Part shown: positions 51,198 to 60,283 of the stretch, piece by piece | Numbering within the stretch: the first letter of the stretch is position 1 | How the letters are laid out: every line of letters begins with the position of its first letter | DNA from: Chromohalobacter moromii | GTDB taxonomy: Bacteria > Pseudomonadota > Gammaproteobacteria > Pseudomonadales > Halomonadaceae | NCBI RefSeq assembly: GCF_023091865.1 | Contig: NZ_JAHXDI010000004.1 | Coordinates: 372,001 to 436,000 of the forward strand | DNA length: 64,000 nt | Direction of reading: 5' to 3' | Notes under the pieces: generated by a model | Told to the model about the DNA's origin: nothing | What the model saw: only the letters and a program-made list of their open reading frames with translations | The model's database searches: none | Made by a program: the position numbers and the translations under genes

Positions 51198-51262
51198 AAT
51201 GGCGTCCCATCCATCCTTTGGTTTTGTGCCGGGTGTCAGGCCGGCGTGTGTTCGAACCGAGA

Positions 51263-51553
51263 TTAGCGGGCCGGCGTGTCGCCGAGCATGTCGCGGACAC
51301 TGTCGATCAAGCCATCGGCGATCTTGCCGGTATCAAGCTCCAGTTGGCCGTCGCTGATGGCCTGGCGGATCTCGTCGACACGTGCGGCGTCGATGTCCTG
51401 GCTGGTATCGGTTTCATTGCCCTGACTCAGCGTGGTGATGCTTGCCGGCGAACCGGTTTGCGCGGTGTCACCGTTACGCGGTGTACGCTGGGCGGCGTCA
51501 CTCTTCTCACTCTGTGAGGCCTGAGTCGGCGGATGTAGGTTGGAAATTTTCAC
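51263..51553 (-). CDS. flgM: FlgM, anti-sigma-28 factor
   Basis: Binds FliA and is exported through the finished hook to release late gene expression. The protein has 96 residues from GTG 51553 (MKISNLHPP). AAGAGAG precedes this GTG; the open frame continues 15 codons upstream but includes the promoter leader. The C-terminal sigma-binding helices are clear: ARVDEIRQAISDGQLELDTG then KIADGLIDSVRDML. A sigma-28-type promoter lies just upstream (51588-51614), giving the standard FliA-FlgM feedback. flgN follows. Confidence 0.92.
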   Translation of the reverse strand: MKISNLHPPTQASQSEKSDAAQRTPRNGDTAQTGSPASITTLSQGNETDTSQDIDAARVDEIRQAISDGQLELDTGKIADGLIDSVRDMLGDTPAR

Positions 51554-51587
51554 AATTGAGCTCTCTTGCAGCGCGGGCTTGTACCCT

Positions 51588-51614
51588 TTATCGGCCACGT
51601 TGATAAAAACTGTA
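51588..51614 (-). promoter_or_regulatory. Sigma-28-type promoter of flgM
   Basis: On the minus strand: TACA (51614-51611), 15 bp, GCCGATAA (51595-51588). The -10 is perfect and one base of the -35 core differs. The leader to the GTG start is about 27 nt. Confidence 0.75.
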
Positions 51615-51692
51615 GGGCATTGATCGCTTCATTTTTGAAGGCGGCGATTCACTGCCACGCTGCCGGCATTGTAGCGTCTGTTGACGTGTCTA

Positions 51693-52406
51693 TCAGTAAC
51701 TGACTGCAAGCCTTCCCCGTGCGTCCACTTGGCCGCGAAGCACTTTCCCATCCGGCATGCGGGCTCGTACAGAATCGCCCTTGCCGCCGTTGTTCAATGC
51801 CTCACCTTCGCGCGTCACCGAAAAGCCCTCGCCGCCGGCGATGAGCGTCACGGCCTCGCCGCGATGGACGAGATACGGCTGACGCAGCCTATCGCCGCGC
51901 AAGGCCATGCCCTTGACGAGGCGCTGCATGACGACTTTGCCAATGGCCTGGCTCGGGTCATTCAGGGCATTGCGGGGGCGGCGTGAGACATCGGCGCGTT
52001 CCCAGTCGAGCATGTCGGCGCTAAGTCGCTCACCGCGCTTGATGGCCGTGGAGGCCACCAGAAAACGCACGCTGGCCGAGACGCGTGCCTGTACATAGCG
52101 AACCCGTTCATCGTTGCTGCAGCGCACGCCCACCATGACACGGCCTTGCGGCACGCCATCGCGAGGCAGGAACGGCTGCGGCGAGCGGCATTCGGGAAGG
52201 CGCGAGGTGTCACTGGTCAGCTCGACGCCGACATCGTCTCCCAGGGATGCGGCCTGCGTCATCAGAAAGTGCCGGGTGGCCTGGGCGATGGCGTCGTCCG
52301 GGGTGGCTAGCGCCGTGGGCGTTGCCGCTATCGCAAGCAGGCCCAGCACGAGCCCGAGTGGGCGCGCGAGGCTAAATGCTCGAATTGCGTTGAGGATGCG
52401 CTGCAT
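51693..52406 (-). CDS. flgA: FlgA, P-ring assembly chaperone
   Basis: Periplasmic chaperone for FlgI polymerisation. The 237-residue protein has a signal peptide (PLGLVLGLLAIAATPTALAT). It then has the SAF-domain features RGERLSADMLDWERADVSRR and AIGKVVMQRLVKGMALRGDR, and the conserved C-terminal RARMPDGKVLRGQVDARGRL. It is divergent from the flgB operon with a 256 bp shared region, and lies 140 bp before flgM on the same strand. Its upstream DNA carries a 12-bp tandem repeat. Confidence 0.95.
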   Translation of the reverse strand: MQRILNAIRAFSLARPLGLVLGLLAIAATPTALATPDDAIAQATRHFLMTQAASLGDDVGVELTSDTSRLPECRSPQPFLPRDGVPQGRVMVGVRCSNDERVRYVQARVSASVRFLVASTAIKRGERLSADMLDWERADVSRRPRNALNDPSQAIGKVVMQRLVKGMALRGDRLRQPYLVHRGEAVTLIAGGEGFSVTREGEALNNGGKGDSVRARMPDGKVLRGQVDARGRLAVSY

Positions 52407-52436
52407 TGCCGAAGCCCTTGAGTGATTGCCGGAGCG

Positions 52437-52460
52437 CTTGAGTGAGCCTTTGAGTGAGCC
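52437..52460. repeat. 12-bp tandem repeat upstream of flgA
   Basis: CTTGAGTGAGCC (52437-52448) is followed by TTTGAGTGAGCC (52449-52460), with a third partial copy CTTGAGTGA at 52417-52425. No known regulator site is recognised in it. Confidence 0.7.
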
Positions 52461-52662
52461 TCAATGCGTGTCGAAGCCGGAACCCGATGACCTGATTCTA
52501 GTGGGACGTCACATCAAGCAAAGGTGGAAATGGCGCTCAAATATCGGCTTGTTTAGTCGTTTGCAGTGACGGCGGCGCGGCTATTCTGCATCGTGCAAAT
52601 TTCCCCATGTCTAGCGAAGGGGAACGAACCGCGGAACGAACGCGATGACAGGGACACAGGGC

Positions 52663-53085
52663 ATGATCGACAAGCTTTCAGGCTACCTGGATCACCACCA
52701 GGAGGCGCTTAGCCTTCGCCACGAGCGCCAGAAGGTATTGGCCAACAATATCGCCAATGCCGATACGCCGAATTACAAGGCACGTGATTTCGACTTCTCG
52801 GCGGAACTGGATCGCGCCATGCAATCCGGCGGGCGCGGTCAAGAGGGCGGTTTGTCGCTCACCACGACCTCCGCGCGTCATATCCCGGCACAGGCGACGG
52901 GCGGCGGCGGTGTCCACGATCTGCTGTACCGCGTTCCCGAGCAGCCGAGCCTAGATGGCAATACCGTTGATATGGATCGCGAGCGTGCTGCGTTCGCCGA
53001 CAACGCGCTGCGCTATCAGGCCAATACGACGATTTTGACTAGCAAAATCCAGGGCATCAAAGGTGCCATGCAGCCTGAAAGGTAA
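52663..53085 (+). CDS. flgB: FlgB, proximal rod protein
   Basis: A 140-residue rod subunit without a signal peptide, exported by the flagellar apparatus. The start is placed at ATG 52663 (MIDKLSGYL), which matches the family; an in-frame ATG six codons up is possible. AGGGAC lies nine bases before the chosen ATG. The rod-protein motif VLANNIANADTPNYKARDFD is near residue 30. First gene of the flgBCDEFGHIJ run. I did not recognise its promoter in the 256 bp shared with flgA. Confidence 0.95.
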   Translation: MIDKLSGYLDHHQEALSLRHERQKVLANNIANADTPNYKARDFDFSAELDRAMQSGGRGQEGGLSLTTTSARHIPAQATGGGGVHDLLYRVPEQPSLDGNTVDMDRERAAFADNALRYQANTTILTSKIQGIKGAMQPER

Positions 53086-53094
53086 ATGATCGCT

Positions 53095-53502
53095 ATGTCC
53101 ATGTTCAGTATTTTCGATATTTCCTCCTCGGCGATGAGTGCGCAGTCACAGCGCATGAACGCCACCGCCAGCAACATGGCTAACGCCGATAGTGTGGCTG
53201 GCCCCGATGGCGAGCCCTATCGCGCCAAGCACGTCATGTTTCAGGCGCAGTCTCAGGGTGGCAGCGAGGTGGGTGGCGTGCGTGCGACCGAGGTGGTCGA
53301 GGACGATTCACCACCGCGTATGGAGTATCGCCCCGAGCATCCCTTGGCGAATGAAGAGGGCTACGTGGCCATGCCGAACGTCAATCCGGTCGATGAAATG
53401 GTCGACATGATCGCGGCGTCGCGTTCCTACCAGGCCAACGTCGAGGTCATGAATACCAGTAAGTCGCTGATGAGTCAGACGCTCACCATCGGACAAGGTT
53501 AA
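53095..53502 (+). CDS. flgC: FlgC, proximal rod protein
   Basis: A 135-residue rod protein. ATG 53095 (MSMFSIFDISSSAMSAQ) fits the family start better than ATG 53086, three codons earlier. The N-terminal rod motif MNATASNMANADS and the C-terminal MVDMIAASRSYQANVEVMN coiled-coil segment are typical. It lies 9 bp after flgB and 11 bp before flgD. Confidence 0.96.
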   Translation: MSMFSIFDISSSAMSAQSQRMNATASNMANADSVAGPDGEPYRAKHVMFQAQSQGGSEVGGVRATEVVEDDSPPRMEYRPEHPLANEEGYVAMPNVNPVDEMVDMIAASRSYQANVEVMNTSKSLMSQTLTIGQG

Positions 53503-53513
53503 CGGAGAGAAAA

Positions 53514-54221
53514 ATGGCTAGTTCGGTTATCGGCAGCAATACGCTTGCCTCGATCAACGGTACGCCCAATGCCAACGCCGCGAATGAAACGCGCACTACC
53601 GGTATGGAGTCTTCGGGAGATCTCAACGAACGCTTCATGACGCTGTTGATCACTCAGCTGCAAAACCAAGATCCGACGAAGCCGATGGACAATTCGGACA
53701 TGACGGCGCAGTTGGCACAGATCAACACCGTCAGCGGTATTCAGGAACTCAACGACTCGCTGGGTGAAATCAACAATCAGATCGATGCCGGCAAAACGCT
53801 GCAGGCTTCGTCGCTGATTGGCCAAGGCGTGATGGTGCCGGGCAGCACCGTACGCGTGGGTGAAGGCGAAGATGGTAGCGTCGTGGCCACCCCGCTGGGC
53901 GCCGAGTTGGAAACGGGCGCCGATGAGCTCGAGATTACCATCACCAATGGCTCTGGCCAGGTCGTCCATAAGAGTGTCGAGGAAAATGTACCGGCGGGCG
54001 TGCAGGCCTTCGACTGGCCGGGCACGGGGCTGGATGGCAATGCCGTGGCCGAGGGCGCCTATAACGTCGAGATGACGGCCAAGGTCGGCGGCGAAGAGGT
54101 TCCCGTCACACCGCTCAATTATGCCTTGGTACAAGGCGTGACGTCGGGTGAGAACGGTCCGACCCTCGATTTGGGTACCTCCGATAGTGTCGCCTTAGAA
54201 GACATACGTCAGATTCTTTGA
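53514..54221 (+). CDS. flgD: FlgD, hook cap / scaffold protein
   Basis: Caps the growing hook and is lost at completion. The 235-residue protein has the N-terminal secretion region with ERFMTLLITQLQNQDPTKPM, then TAQLAQINTVSGIQ. The C-terminal half has FlgD Ig-like and Tudor-like domains (GQVVHKSVEENVPAGVQAFD, then VAEGAYNVEMTA). AGAGAAAA precedes its ATG. Normal length, in the expected place before flgE. Confidence 0.95.
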   Translation: MASSVIGSNTLASINGTPNANAANETRTTGMESSGDLNERFMTLLITQLQNQDPTKPMDNSDMTAQLAQINTVSGIQELNDSLGEINNQIDAGKTLQASSLIGQGVMVPGSTVRVGEGEDGSVVATPLGAELETGADELEITITNGSGQVVHKSVEENVPAGVQAFDWPGTGLDGNAVAEGAYNVEMTAKVGGEEVPVTPLNYALVQGVTSGENGPTLDLGTSDSVALEDIRQIL

Positions 54222-54257
54222 TCACGATTTGAATCCAAATTAACGCGGGGAAAGGAA

Positions 54258-55481
54258 ATGGGCTTTTCACAATCATTGAGCGGGGTCAACGCGGCCTCGT
54301 CGCAGTTGGACACCATCGGCAATAACATCGCCAACTCGCAGACCGTGGGCTACAAAAGTTCCTCGGTACAGTTCGCCGATATCTACGCCAACAGCCAAGG
54401 GTTGGGGACGCGCGTCGCGGACACGGTGCAGAACTTCGGTACCGGCAGTCTCGAAACCACCGGGCGTAGCCTCGACTTGGCCATCGCCGGCGATGGCTTC
54501 TTCCAGTTTTCGCAGAACGAGCAAATGGCGTATTCGCGCAATGGCCAGCTCACCATGAGCGCCGACGGTTACTTCGAGAACGCTCAGGGTGCGCGTCTGA
54601 CGGACCAGCAAGGCGAGCCGCTGCAGGTGACGGAGTTTAGCCAGGCTGCCCAGGCGACAGGTACCGAGAACGGTGCGCAGGCTGCATTCAACCTGGACGC
54701 TGAAGCAGAGACGATTGATGGTGATGCTGTTCCTTTCGAACAGGACAACAGTGATTCTTACTCCTACGTGACCAATGCCGGCACCGTGTATGACTCACTG
54801 GGCGTCGCACACGACATGAGCATGTATTACACCAAGACAGATACCAATACTTGGGAGGCTAGGGCTTCTATACCAAACCCTGGCGGCGGAGCCCCGTTAG
54901 TCTCTGATCCACAAACTTTGACATTCAATGGTAATGGTCAATTAGATCCGAATGCCGATCCCAATGGCGATGGTACTGAAGGGGCTACGTCACTGACATT
55001 TACTGCAGATGCGGCCGAGTTGGGTAACGGCGCGAACCAGTTGAGTTTTGATATCGACCTTGCTGGCACCACCCAGAATGGCGAAGATTTCGAATTGAGG
55101 GAGTTCGCTCAGGACGGTAATGCTTCTGGCACCTTCGTGGGCGTGGATATCACCGAGAACGGTGAAATCATGGCCAACTACTCCAATGGCAATAGCGGCG
55201 AAGTCGGCACCATCGGCATGGCTAACTTCCGCAATCCTGAAGGGCTGACACCGGAAGGCGACAACCTGTGGACGGCAACCCAGGAATCCGGCGCGGCATT
55301 GCTGGGTCAGGCCGGTTCCGGCCAGATCGGTAGCCTGGAGTCGGGCACGGTGGAAGCCTCCAACGTGGACCTGACGCAGGAACTGGTCGACATGATCATC
55401 GCCCAGCGCAACTTCCAGGCCAACAACAACGCCATCCAGACCCAGTCCGATATTCTGGAAACGGTCACCAACTTGCGTTAA
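54258..55481 (+). CDS. flgE: FlgE, hook protein
   Basis: The 407-residue hook subunit. The N-terminal rod/hook motif is LDTIGNNIANSQTVGYKSSS. The C-terminal coiled-coil ends QNELVDMI-type: VDLTQELVDMIIAQRNFQAN. The central domain (about 140-290) is acidic and Asn/Asp-rich, with a more relaxed codon pattern than the ends. GGGGAAAGG precedes the ATG. A strong GC-rich hairpin follows the stop (55487-55513). Confidence 0.96.
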   Translation: MGFSQSLSGVNAASSQLDTIGNNIANSQTVGYKSSSVQFADIYANSQGLGTRVADTVQNFGTGSLETTGRSLDLAIAGDGFFQFSQNEQMAYSRNGQLTMSADGYFENAQGARLTDQQGEPLQVTEFSQAAQATGTENGAQAAFNLDAEAETIDGDAVPFEQDNSDSYSYVTNAGTVYDSLGVAHDMSMYYTKTDTNTWEARASIPNPGGGAPLVSDPQTLTFNGNGQLDPNADPNGDGTEGATSLTFTADAAELGNGANQLSFDIDLAGTTQNGEDFELREFAQDGNASGTFVGVDITENGEIMANYSNGNSGEVGTIGMANFRNPEGLTPEGDNLWTATQESGAALLGQAGSGQIGSLESGTVEASNVDLTQELVDMIIAQRNFQANNNAIQTQSDILETVTNLR

Positions 55482-55486
55482 CGCCT

Positions 55487-55513
55487 AAGCCGGCCGGCCG
55501 TTTCGGCCGGCTT
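55487..55513 (+). terminator. Hairpin between flgE and flgF (possible attenuator)
   Basis: AAGCCGGCCG (55487-55496) and CGGCCGGCTT (55504-55513) form a perfect 10-bp stem with a 7-nt loop. Only TTC follows, so termination may be partial, which would raise hook protein relative to the distal rod genes. Confidence 0.55.
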
Positions 55514-55544
55514 CATTCGTTGTGAGTCGAGCAGGACGATCAGC

Positions 55545-56309
55545 ATGGATCGGATTATCTATACCGCCGGTAGCGGCGCCAGCCAATCGATGAATCAGCA
55601 GGCGGTGGTCAGTCACAATCTTTCCAACGTCTCGACACCGGGGTTTCGCGCTGAACTCGACGCGATGCGCGCGGTGCCGGTAGAAGGAGACGGCCGTCTG
55701 GCGACACGTACCACGGTAGCGGCGACCACGCCGGGCACGGACTTTTCGCCAGGTTACATGAACGCGACGGGGCGGCGTCTGGATGTCGCCATGCAGGGCG
55801 ATGCCTTCCTTGCCATTCAGGATCCGCAAGGCGGCGAGGCCTACACGAAGCGTGGCGATCTGCAGGTCAACGCGGATGGCATGTTGACCGTCAAGGGCGA
55901 GCCCGTCATGGGCGACAACAATGCCCCGGTCGTGGTGCCGCCGGATGCGGATTTCTCGATTGGCTCGGATGGTTCGATCAGCGTGATCGAGGCCGGTGCC
56001 AACCCCGATGAAATCGCGCAGGTGGGGCGTTTGAAGCTGGTGACACCGGACCAGCAGGCATTGACGCGTGGCGACGATGGATGGTTCCGCCTGCCGCCGG
56101 GAGAGGATGCCGACATAGCGGCACCGCAACCTCAGAACGAGGATGCGCGTCTGCAATCCGGCGTACTGGAAGGCAGTAACGTCAGCGCCACCGATGCCAT
56201 GGTCGCCATGATCGACGGCGCGCGTCGCTACGACATGCAGATGAAGGTGATCGAGAGCGCCGACCAGAACGCACAACGCGCCAATAGCTTGTTGTCGATT
56301 CAAGCCTAA
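55545..56309 (+). CDS. flgF: FlgF, proximal rod protein
   Basis: A 254-residue rod protein. It starts MDRIIYTAGSGASQSMNQQA, the usual FlgF beginning. It has VVSHNLSNVSTPGFRAELDA, GDAFLAIQDPQGGEAYTKRG, and the C-terminal MIDGARRYDMQMKVIESADQ region. It lies between flgE and flgG. The distance to flgG (55 bp) is the normal spacing in this operon. No irregularity. Confidence 0.96.
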   Translation: MDRIIYTAGSGASQSMNQQAVVSHNLSNVSTPGFRAELDAMRAVPVEGDGRLATRTTVAATTPGTDFSPGYMNATGRRLDVAMQGDAFLAIQDPQGGEAYTKRGDLQVNADGMLTVKGEPVMGDNNAPVVVPPDADFSIGSDGSISVIEAGANPDEIAQVGRLKLVTPDQQALTRGDDGWFRLPPGEDADIAAPQPQNEDARLQSGVLEGSNVSATDAMVAMIDGARRYDMQMKVIESADQNAQRANSLLSIQA

Positions 56310-56364
56310 TCGCGCCAACGAATTTCCGGCATCGCCCCGCGGTGCCCTCTAACAGGTAAGAGTC

Positions 56365-57147
56365 ATGATTAGATCGCTGTGGACGGCCAAGACGGGGCTT
56401 GAATCCCAACAGGTCAAGCTCGATGTCATTTCCAACAACCTCTCCAACGTGTCGACCAATGGCTTCAAGCGCTCGCGGCCGGTGTTCGAGGACCTGCTCT
56501 ATCAGAACGTGCGTCAGCCCGGTGCGCAGGCCTCGGCGGTAGATACGCTGCCTTCCGGCTTGCAAGTAGGGACCGGGGTGCGCCCGGTCGCCACCGAGCG
56601 TTTGCATACCCAGGGCGGCTTGCAGAACACCGATAATTCTAAAGACCTGGCCATCAATGGCGACGGTTTCTTCGCGGTGCAAATGCCCGACGGCGGCACG
56701 TCGTATACCCGTGATGGCAGTTTCCAGATCGATGAGAACGGTCAGATGGTGACCGCCGGCGGTTATCCGCTCGATCCGCCCATCGTGATCCCGGAAAACG
56801 CGCTGTCGGTGTCGGTTTCCCAGGATGGCGTGGTCTCCGTGACGCAGCCCGGCGACACCGCGTCGCAGGAAGTCGGCCAGCTCATGGTGTCCAAGTTCAT
56901 CAACCCCGCTGGTCTCGAGAGCATGGGTGAGAACCTCTATCAGGAAACCGATGCTTCCGGTCCGCGCAATGATTTGATTCCGGGCATGGAAGGCGCAGGG
57001 CGGTTGTATCAAGGCTACGTCGAAACCTCCAACGTCAATGTGGTGGAGGAGATGGTCAGCATGATCGAGACCCAGCGTGCCTACGAAATCAACAGCAAAG
57101 CGGTGGAAACGTCCGATCAGATGCTGTCGCGCCTGACGCAGCTGTGA
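56365..57147 (+). CDS. flgG: FlgG, distal rod protein
   Basis: The 260-residue distal rod subunit, the standard length. Family stretches are [40 protein letters not shown], and the C-terminal [20 protein letters not shown]. It follows flgF and precedes flgH. Nothing unusual is seen. Confidence 0.97.
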   Translation: MIRSLWTAKTGLESQQVKLDVISNNLSNVSTNGFKRSRPVFEDLLYQNVRQPGAQASAVDTLPSGLQVGTGVRPVATERLHTQGGLQNTDNSKDLAINGDGFFAVQMPDGGTSYTRDGSFQIDENGQMVTAGGYPLDPPIVIPENALSVSVSQDGVVSVTQPGDTASQEVGQLMVSKFINPAGLESMGENLYQETDASGPRNDLIPGMEGAGRLYQGYVETSNVNVVEEMVSMIETQRAYEINSKAVETSDQMLSRLTQL

Positions 57148-57158
57148 GGAGTCGCGTC

Positions 57159-57926
57159 GTGAAGGGGATGGACGTGGAAAGAGGGACGCGCGTGAGCGTA
57201 TCCGACGGCGACAAGCCGCGCTCGCCGATGAGCGGCCTCATGGCAGGGCGAGGCGGGTTTGGCATCTTGGCACGCGTGCTATGTCTGCTCGTGCTGTTGG
57301 TCATGAGCGGCTGCGCGCAGTTGCCGCATGAGTCGGTGGTGCCCGATGCTGGCCCGGTGACCTATCCCGAGTCGCCAATGTCACAGCCCAATGGGGCGAT
57401 CTATCAGGCGCGCTACGGATATCAGCCGCTCTTTCAGGATCGGCGTCCGCGTCAGATCGGCGACATCATCACGATCACGATCAACGAAGATGTCAGCGCC
57501 AGCAAGGATTCCTCGGCCAATGCGAACCGCGAAGGCAGCATGGGGCTTGATCTGGAGACGATCCCCGACCTGATGAGTTTCCTCGAGGACAACGGCCTGG
57601 ATGTCTCGGGCGAAAACGACTTCGAGGGCAGCGGCGGGGCGAGCGCCAGCAATACCTTTACCGGCACCCTGACAGCGACGGTGGTGGATATTCTGCCCAA
57701 CGGCAATCTCAGCATTCGTGGGGAAAAGCGTATCGCCATCAATCAGGGCACCGAGTACATCCGCTTCTCGGGGGTTGTCGATCCGCGCTCGGTGACGACG
57801 CAGAACACCGTGCCATCGGGACAGGTGGCCGATGCACGCATCGAATACGTGGGTGATGGCTACATCAACGAGGCGCAGCACATGGGTTGGCTCCAGCGTC
57901 TCTGGCTGAACATTGCGCCTTTCTGA
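57159..57926 (+). CDS. flgH: FlgH, L-ring lipoprotein
   Basis: Outer-membrane lipoprotein that forms the L-ring around the rod. The lipobox is [14 protein letters not shown], and the mature part has [20 protein letters not shown] and SFVVDPRS-type [21 protein letters not shown] place the start at GTG 57159 because GAGGAG lies seven bases before it. This leaves an unusually long, charged N-terminal stretch of about 35 residues before the signal helix, so a later start, such as ATG 57228, is possible. A 17-bp tandem duplication spans its stop codon. Confidence 0.92.
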   Translation: MKGMDVERGTRVSVSDGDKPRSPMSGLMAGRGGFGILARVLCLLVLLVMSGCAQLPHESVVPDAGPVTYPESPMSQPNGAIYQARYGYQPLFQDRRPRQIGDIITITINEDVSASKDSSANANREGSMGLDLETIPDLMSFLEDNGLDVSGENDFEGSGGASASNTFTGTLTATVVDILPNGNLSIRGEKRIAINQGTEYIRFSGVVDPRSVTTQNTVPSGQVADARIEYVGDGYINEAQHMGWLQRLWLNIAPF

Positions 57927-57947
57927 TGAGTGCGCCTTTCTGATGAG
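57914..57947 (+). repeat. 17-bp tandem duplication at the flgH-flgI junction
   Basis: TGCGCCTTTCTGATGAG occurs at 57914-57930 and again, identical, at 57931-57947. The first copy contains the flgH stop (57924-57926). The duplication lengthens the spacer to flgI. Confidence 0.9.
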
Positions 57948-57960
57948 GATGAGATACGCC

Positions 57961-59070
57961 ATGAGAAGTTTGCTGCGTTGGATGGGCGTGCTGTTGTTGT
58001 GTGGTGTCTGCGCCGCTCCCGCACAGGCCGAGCGCATTCGTGACCTGGCGAGTTTCGCCGGGGTGCGCGAGAACCAGTTGGTAGGCTATGGCCTGGTCGT
58101 GGGGTTGGACGGCACGGGTGACCAGACGACGCAGACGCCGTTCACGGGCCAGACGTTGATCAATATGCTCTCGCAGTTGGGCGTGAGCATTCCTGAAGGC
58201 ACCAACATGCAGTTGCGCAACGTAGCCGCGGTCATGGTGACGGCGCAGTTGCCTCCCTTCGCGCGTCAGGGCCAGGAAATGGATATCACCGTTTCCTCGA
58301 TGGGTAACGCCGACAGCTTGCGTGGCGGCACGCTGCTGATGACGCCGCTGCGCGGGGTGGATGGCAACGTCTACGCGATGGCACAGGGCAACTTGCTGGT
58401 CGGTGGCGTGGGCGCCCAGCAGGCCGGCAACAGTGTTCAGGTCAATCACACGGCGGCCGGGCGGATTCCCGGTGGGGCCACGGTCGAGCAGGAAGTGGCC
58501 CTGCGCTTGGGGCGCGGTGACGGTACGCTGGATCTTTACCTCAATGAGTCTGACTTCACGACGGCGCAGCGCGTCGTCGAGGCCATCAACCAGGACTTCG
58601 GTGAGCCTGTGGCCGCGGCGATGGATGGCCGCTTGATCCGTTTGAAATCGCCTAGCGATAGCAACTCGCGGGTCAATTTCATGGCGCGCATCCAGAACCT
58701 GGACGTTACGCCCAATGCAGGCCCGGCCAAAGTCATCGTCAATTCGCGTACTGGCTCGGTGGTCCTCAATCGTGAGGTGACGCTGGACCGCGCGGCGGTA
58801 GCGCACGGCAATCTCTCGGTGACCATCGATTCCACGCCTCAGGTCAGTCAGCCCAATCCCCTGAGCGACGGCGATACGGTGGTGGTGCCGGATGCGGACA
58901 TTTCCATCCAGCAGGAAGGCGGGGCGCTGCAAATGGTCAATACCAGCGCCGAACTCATGGATGTCGTCAATGCCCTCAACGCGCTGGGCGCTTCACCTCA
59001 GGATCTGATGTCGATTCTGCAGGCGCTGAAGTCCGCAGGCGCGCTCAATGCGGAGCTGGAGATCATCTGA
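57961..59070 (+). CDS. flgI: FlgI, P-ring protein
   Basis: A 369-residue periplasmic P-ring subunit with a cleaved signal peptide ([20 protein letters not shown]) and the start of the mature chain [20 protein letters not shown]. Hallmarks are [19 protein letters not shown] and [22 protein letters not shown] 57961 is chosen as it leads directly into the signal peptide; in-frame ATGs at 57943 and 57949 are alternatives. It overlaps flgJ by one base (TGATG). Assembly needs FlgA. Confidence 0.96.
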   Translation: MRSLLRWMGVLLLCGVCAAPAQAERIRDLASFAGVRENQLVGYGLVVGLDGTGDQTTQTPFTGQTLINMLSQLGVSIPEGTNMQLRNVAAVMVTAQLPPFARQGQEMDITVSSMGNADSLRGGTLLMTPLRGVDGNVYAMAQGNLLVGGVGAQQAGNSVQVNHTAAGRIPGGATVEQEVALRLGRGDGTLDLYLNESDFTTAQRVVEAINQDFGEPVAAAMDGRLIRLKSPSDSNSRVNFMARIQNLDVTPNAGPAKVIVNSRTGSVVLNREVTLDRAAVAHGNLSVTIDSTPQVSQPNPLSDGDTVVVPDADISIQQEGGALQMVNTSAELMDVVNALNALGASPQDLMSILQALKSAGALNAELEII

Positions 59071-60164
59071 TGAGTGTCGATGGACTCAGTAACCAGTTCG
59101 CCCTCGATGTGCAGTCGTTGTCACGGCTCAAGCATACGGCGAGTCACTCCCCCGAGAAGGGGCTTTCGCAGGCGGCGGATCAGTTCGAAGCAGTGTTTCT
59201 GCAGATGATGCTCAAGAGCATGCGCGATGCGATTCCGCAGTCCGATCTGCTCAGCAGCAATGAGACCGATACCTACACCTCGATGCTCGATAAGCAATGG
59301 GCGCAAAAGCTCTCGGGGAACATTGGGCTCTCGGACATGCTGGTCGAGCAATTGCAGGGCAGAGGCATTGTCGGTCGCGATGACGATGTGACGCGCAGCG
59401 ATCTGATTGCCGGTATTCCGCGCGGCACACCGCGCGTATTGAGCGATCCGATCATCCCCAAAGATACGGTTGCCAAGGAGGACGCTGCGACGCAGGCCTC
59501 CGACGCGTCGTCTGCACGCGCGACGATGCCGGAAGTGGCGGAAAATCGTGAGACACGGCCATCGGTGGCGGAAGCCGCTACCGGTGAGACGCGTGCGGCG
59601 CCGCATGTCGAAGAATTCCTGTCGCGCTTGCGTGAGCCTGCCGAGGCGGCTGCCCAGGAGAGCGGCGTGCCCGCGTCATTGATCCTGGCGCAAGCGGCGT
59701 TGGAAACCGGTTGGGGTGAGCGTGAGATCCCCACCCGTGATGGCGGCAACAGCCATAATCTCTTCGGTATCAAGGCCAGCGACGGCTGGGACGGGGATGA
59801 TACGAGTATCATGACCACGGAGTATGTCGATGGCCGGGCTCGCCAGCAAAGCGATGATTTCCGCGTCTACGACTCCTTTGAGGCCGCCTTCAAGGATTAC
59901 GCCCAGTTGATTGGTAACAACCCGCGTTACGCCGACGTGGTCACCGCATCGACACCGGAAAACGCGGCGCGCGCATTGCAGTCCGGCGGCTATGCCACCG
60001 ACCCGAACTATGCCGATAAGGTGATCGATGTGATGGCACAGATCGATGAAGGCCTCGCGAGCGGCCCAGCGTTGGCCCGTGCCACCGAGCCCTCTGGCGC
60101 CGGCGCAGAAGCTGACAATGCCGATCCCTATGGCGTGTCGCGCATGCCCACGGGCATTTTCTGA
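59070..60164 (+). CDS. flgJ: FlgJ, rod-assembly protein with muramidase domain
   Basis: A bifunctional 364-residue protein. The N-terminal part (about 25-110) is the rod-binding/capping domain with AADQFEAVFLQMMLKSMRDA. After a Thr/Ala/Glu-rich linker (about 115-180), the C-terminal part is a glucosaminidase domain that opens the peptidoglycan: ASLILAQAALETGWGEREIP with the catalytic Glu, then NSHNLFGIKASDGWDG and YADVVTAS. Both domains are complete. The start overlaps flgI by one base. Confidence 0.96.
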   Translation: MSVDGLSNQFALDVQSLSRLKHTASHSPEKGLSQAADQFEAVFLQMMLKSMRDAIPQSDLLSSNETDTYTSMLDKQWAQKLSGNIGLSDMLVEQLQGRGIVGRDDDVTRSDLIAGIPRGTPRVLSDPIIPKDTVAKEDAATQASDASSARATMPEVAENRETRPSVAEAATGETRAAPHVEEFLSRLREPAEAAAQESGVPASLILAQAALETGWGEREIPTRDGGNSHNLFGIKASDGWDGDDTSIMTTEYVDGRARQQSDDFRVYDSFEAAFKDYAQLIGNNPRYADVVTASTPENAARALQSGGYATDPNYADKVIDVMAQIDEGLASGPALARATEPSGAGAEADNADPYGVSRMPTGIF

Positions 60165-60184
60165 GCCTCCGCATGGATTTTTCC

Positions 60185-60211
60185 TCAAGTCGTGCGCGGT
60201 CTTGCCGATAC
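60185..60211 (+). promoter_or_regulatory. Sigma-28-type promoter of flgK-flgL
   Basis: TCAA (60185-60188), 15 bp, GCCGATAC (60204-60211). One base differs in each box from TAAA-N15-GCCGATAA. It lies 72 bp before flgK, where Salmonella also has a FliA promoter. Confidence 0.6.
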
Positions 60212-60283
60212 AACAAGTAATCACTATTCGTCGTGCCGGCCATCCTCGATAGGGCCCGGTACCCCTAGCCAGGAAAACGTGTC

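Noticed and set aside
52461-52662. Sigma-54 promoter for the flgB operon
   Set aside because: I looked for GG-N10-GC sites of the TGGCAC-N5-TTGC type and found none with correct spacing.
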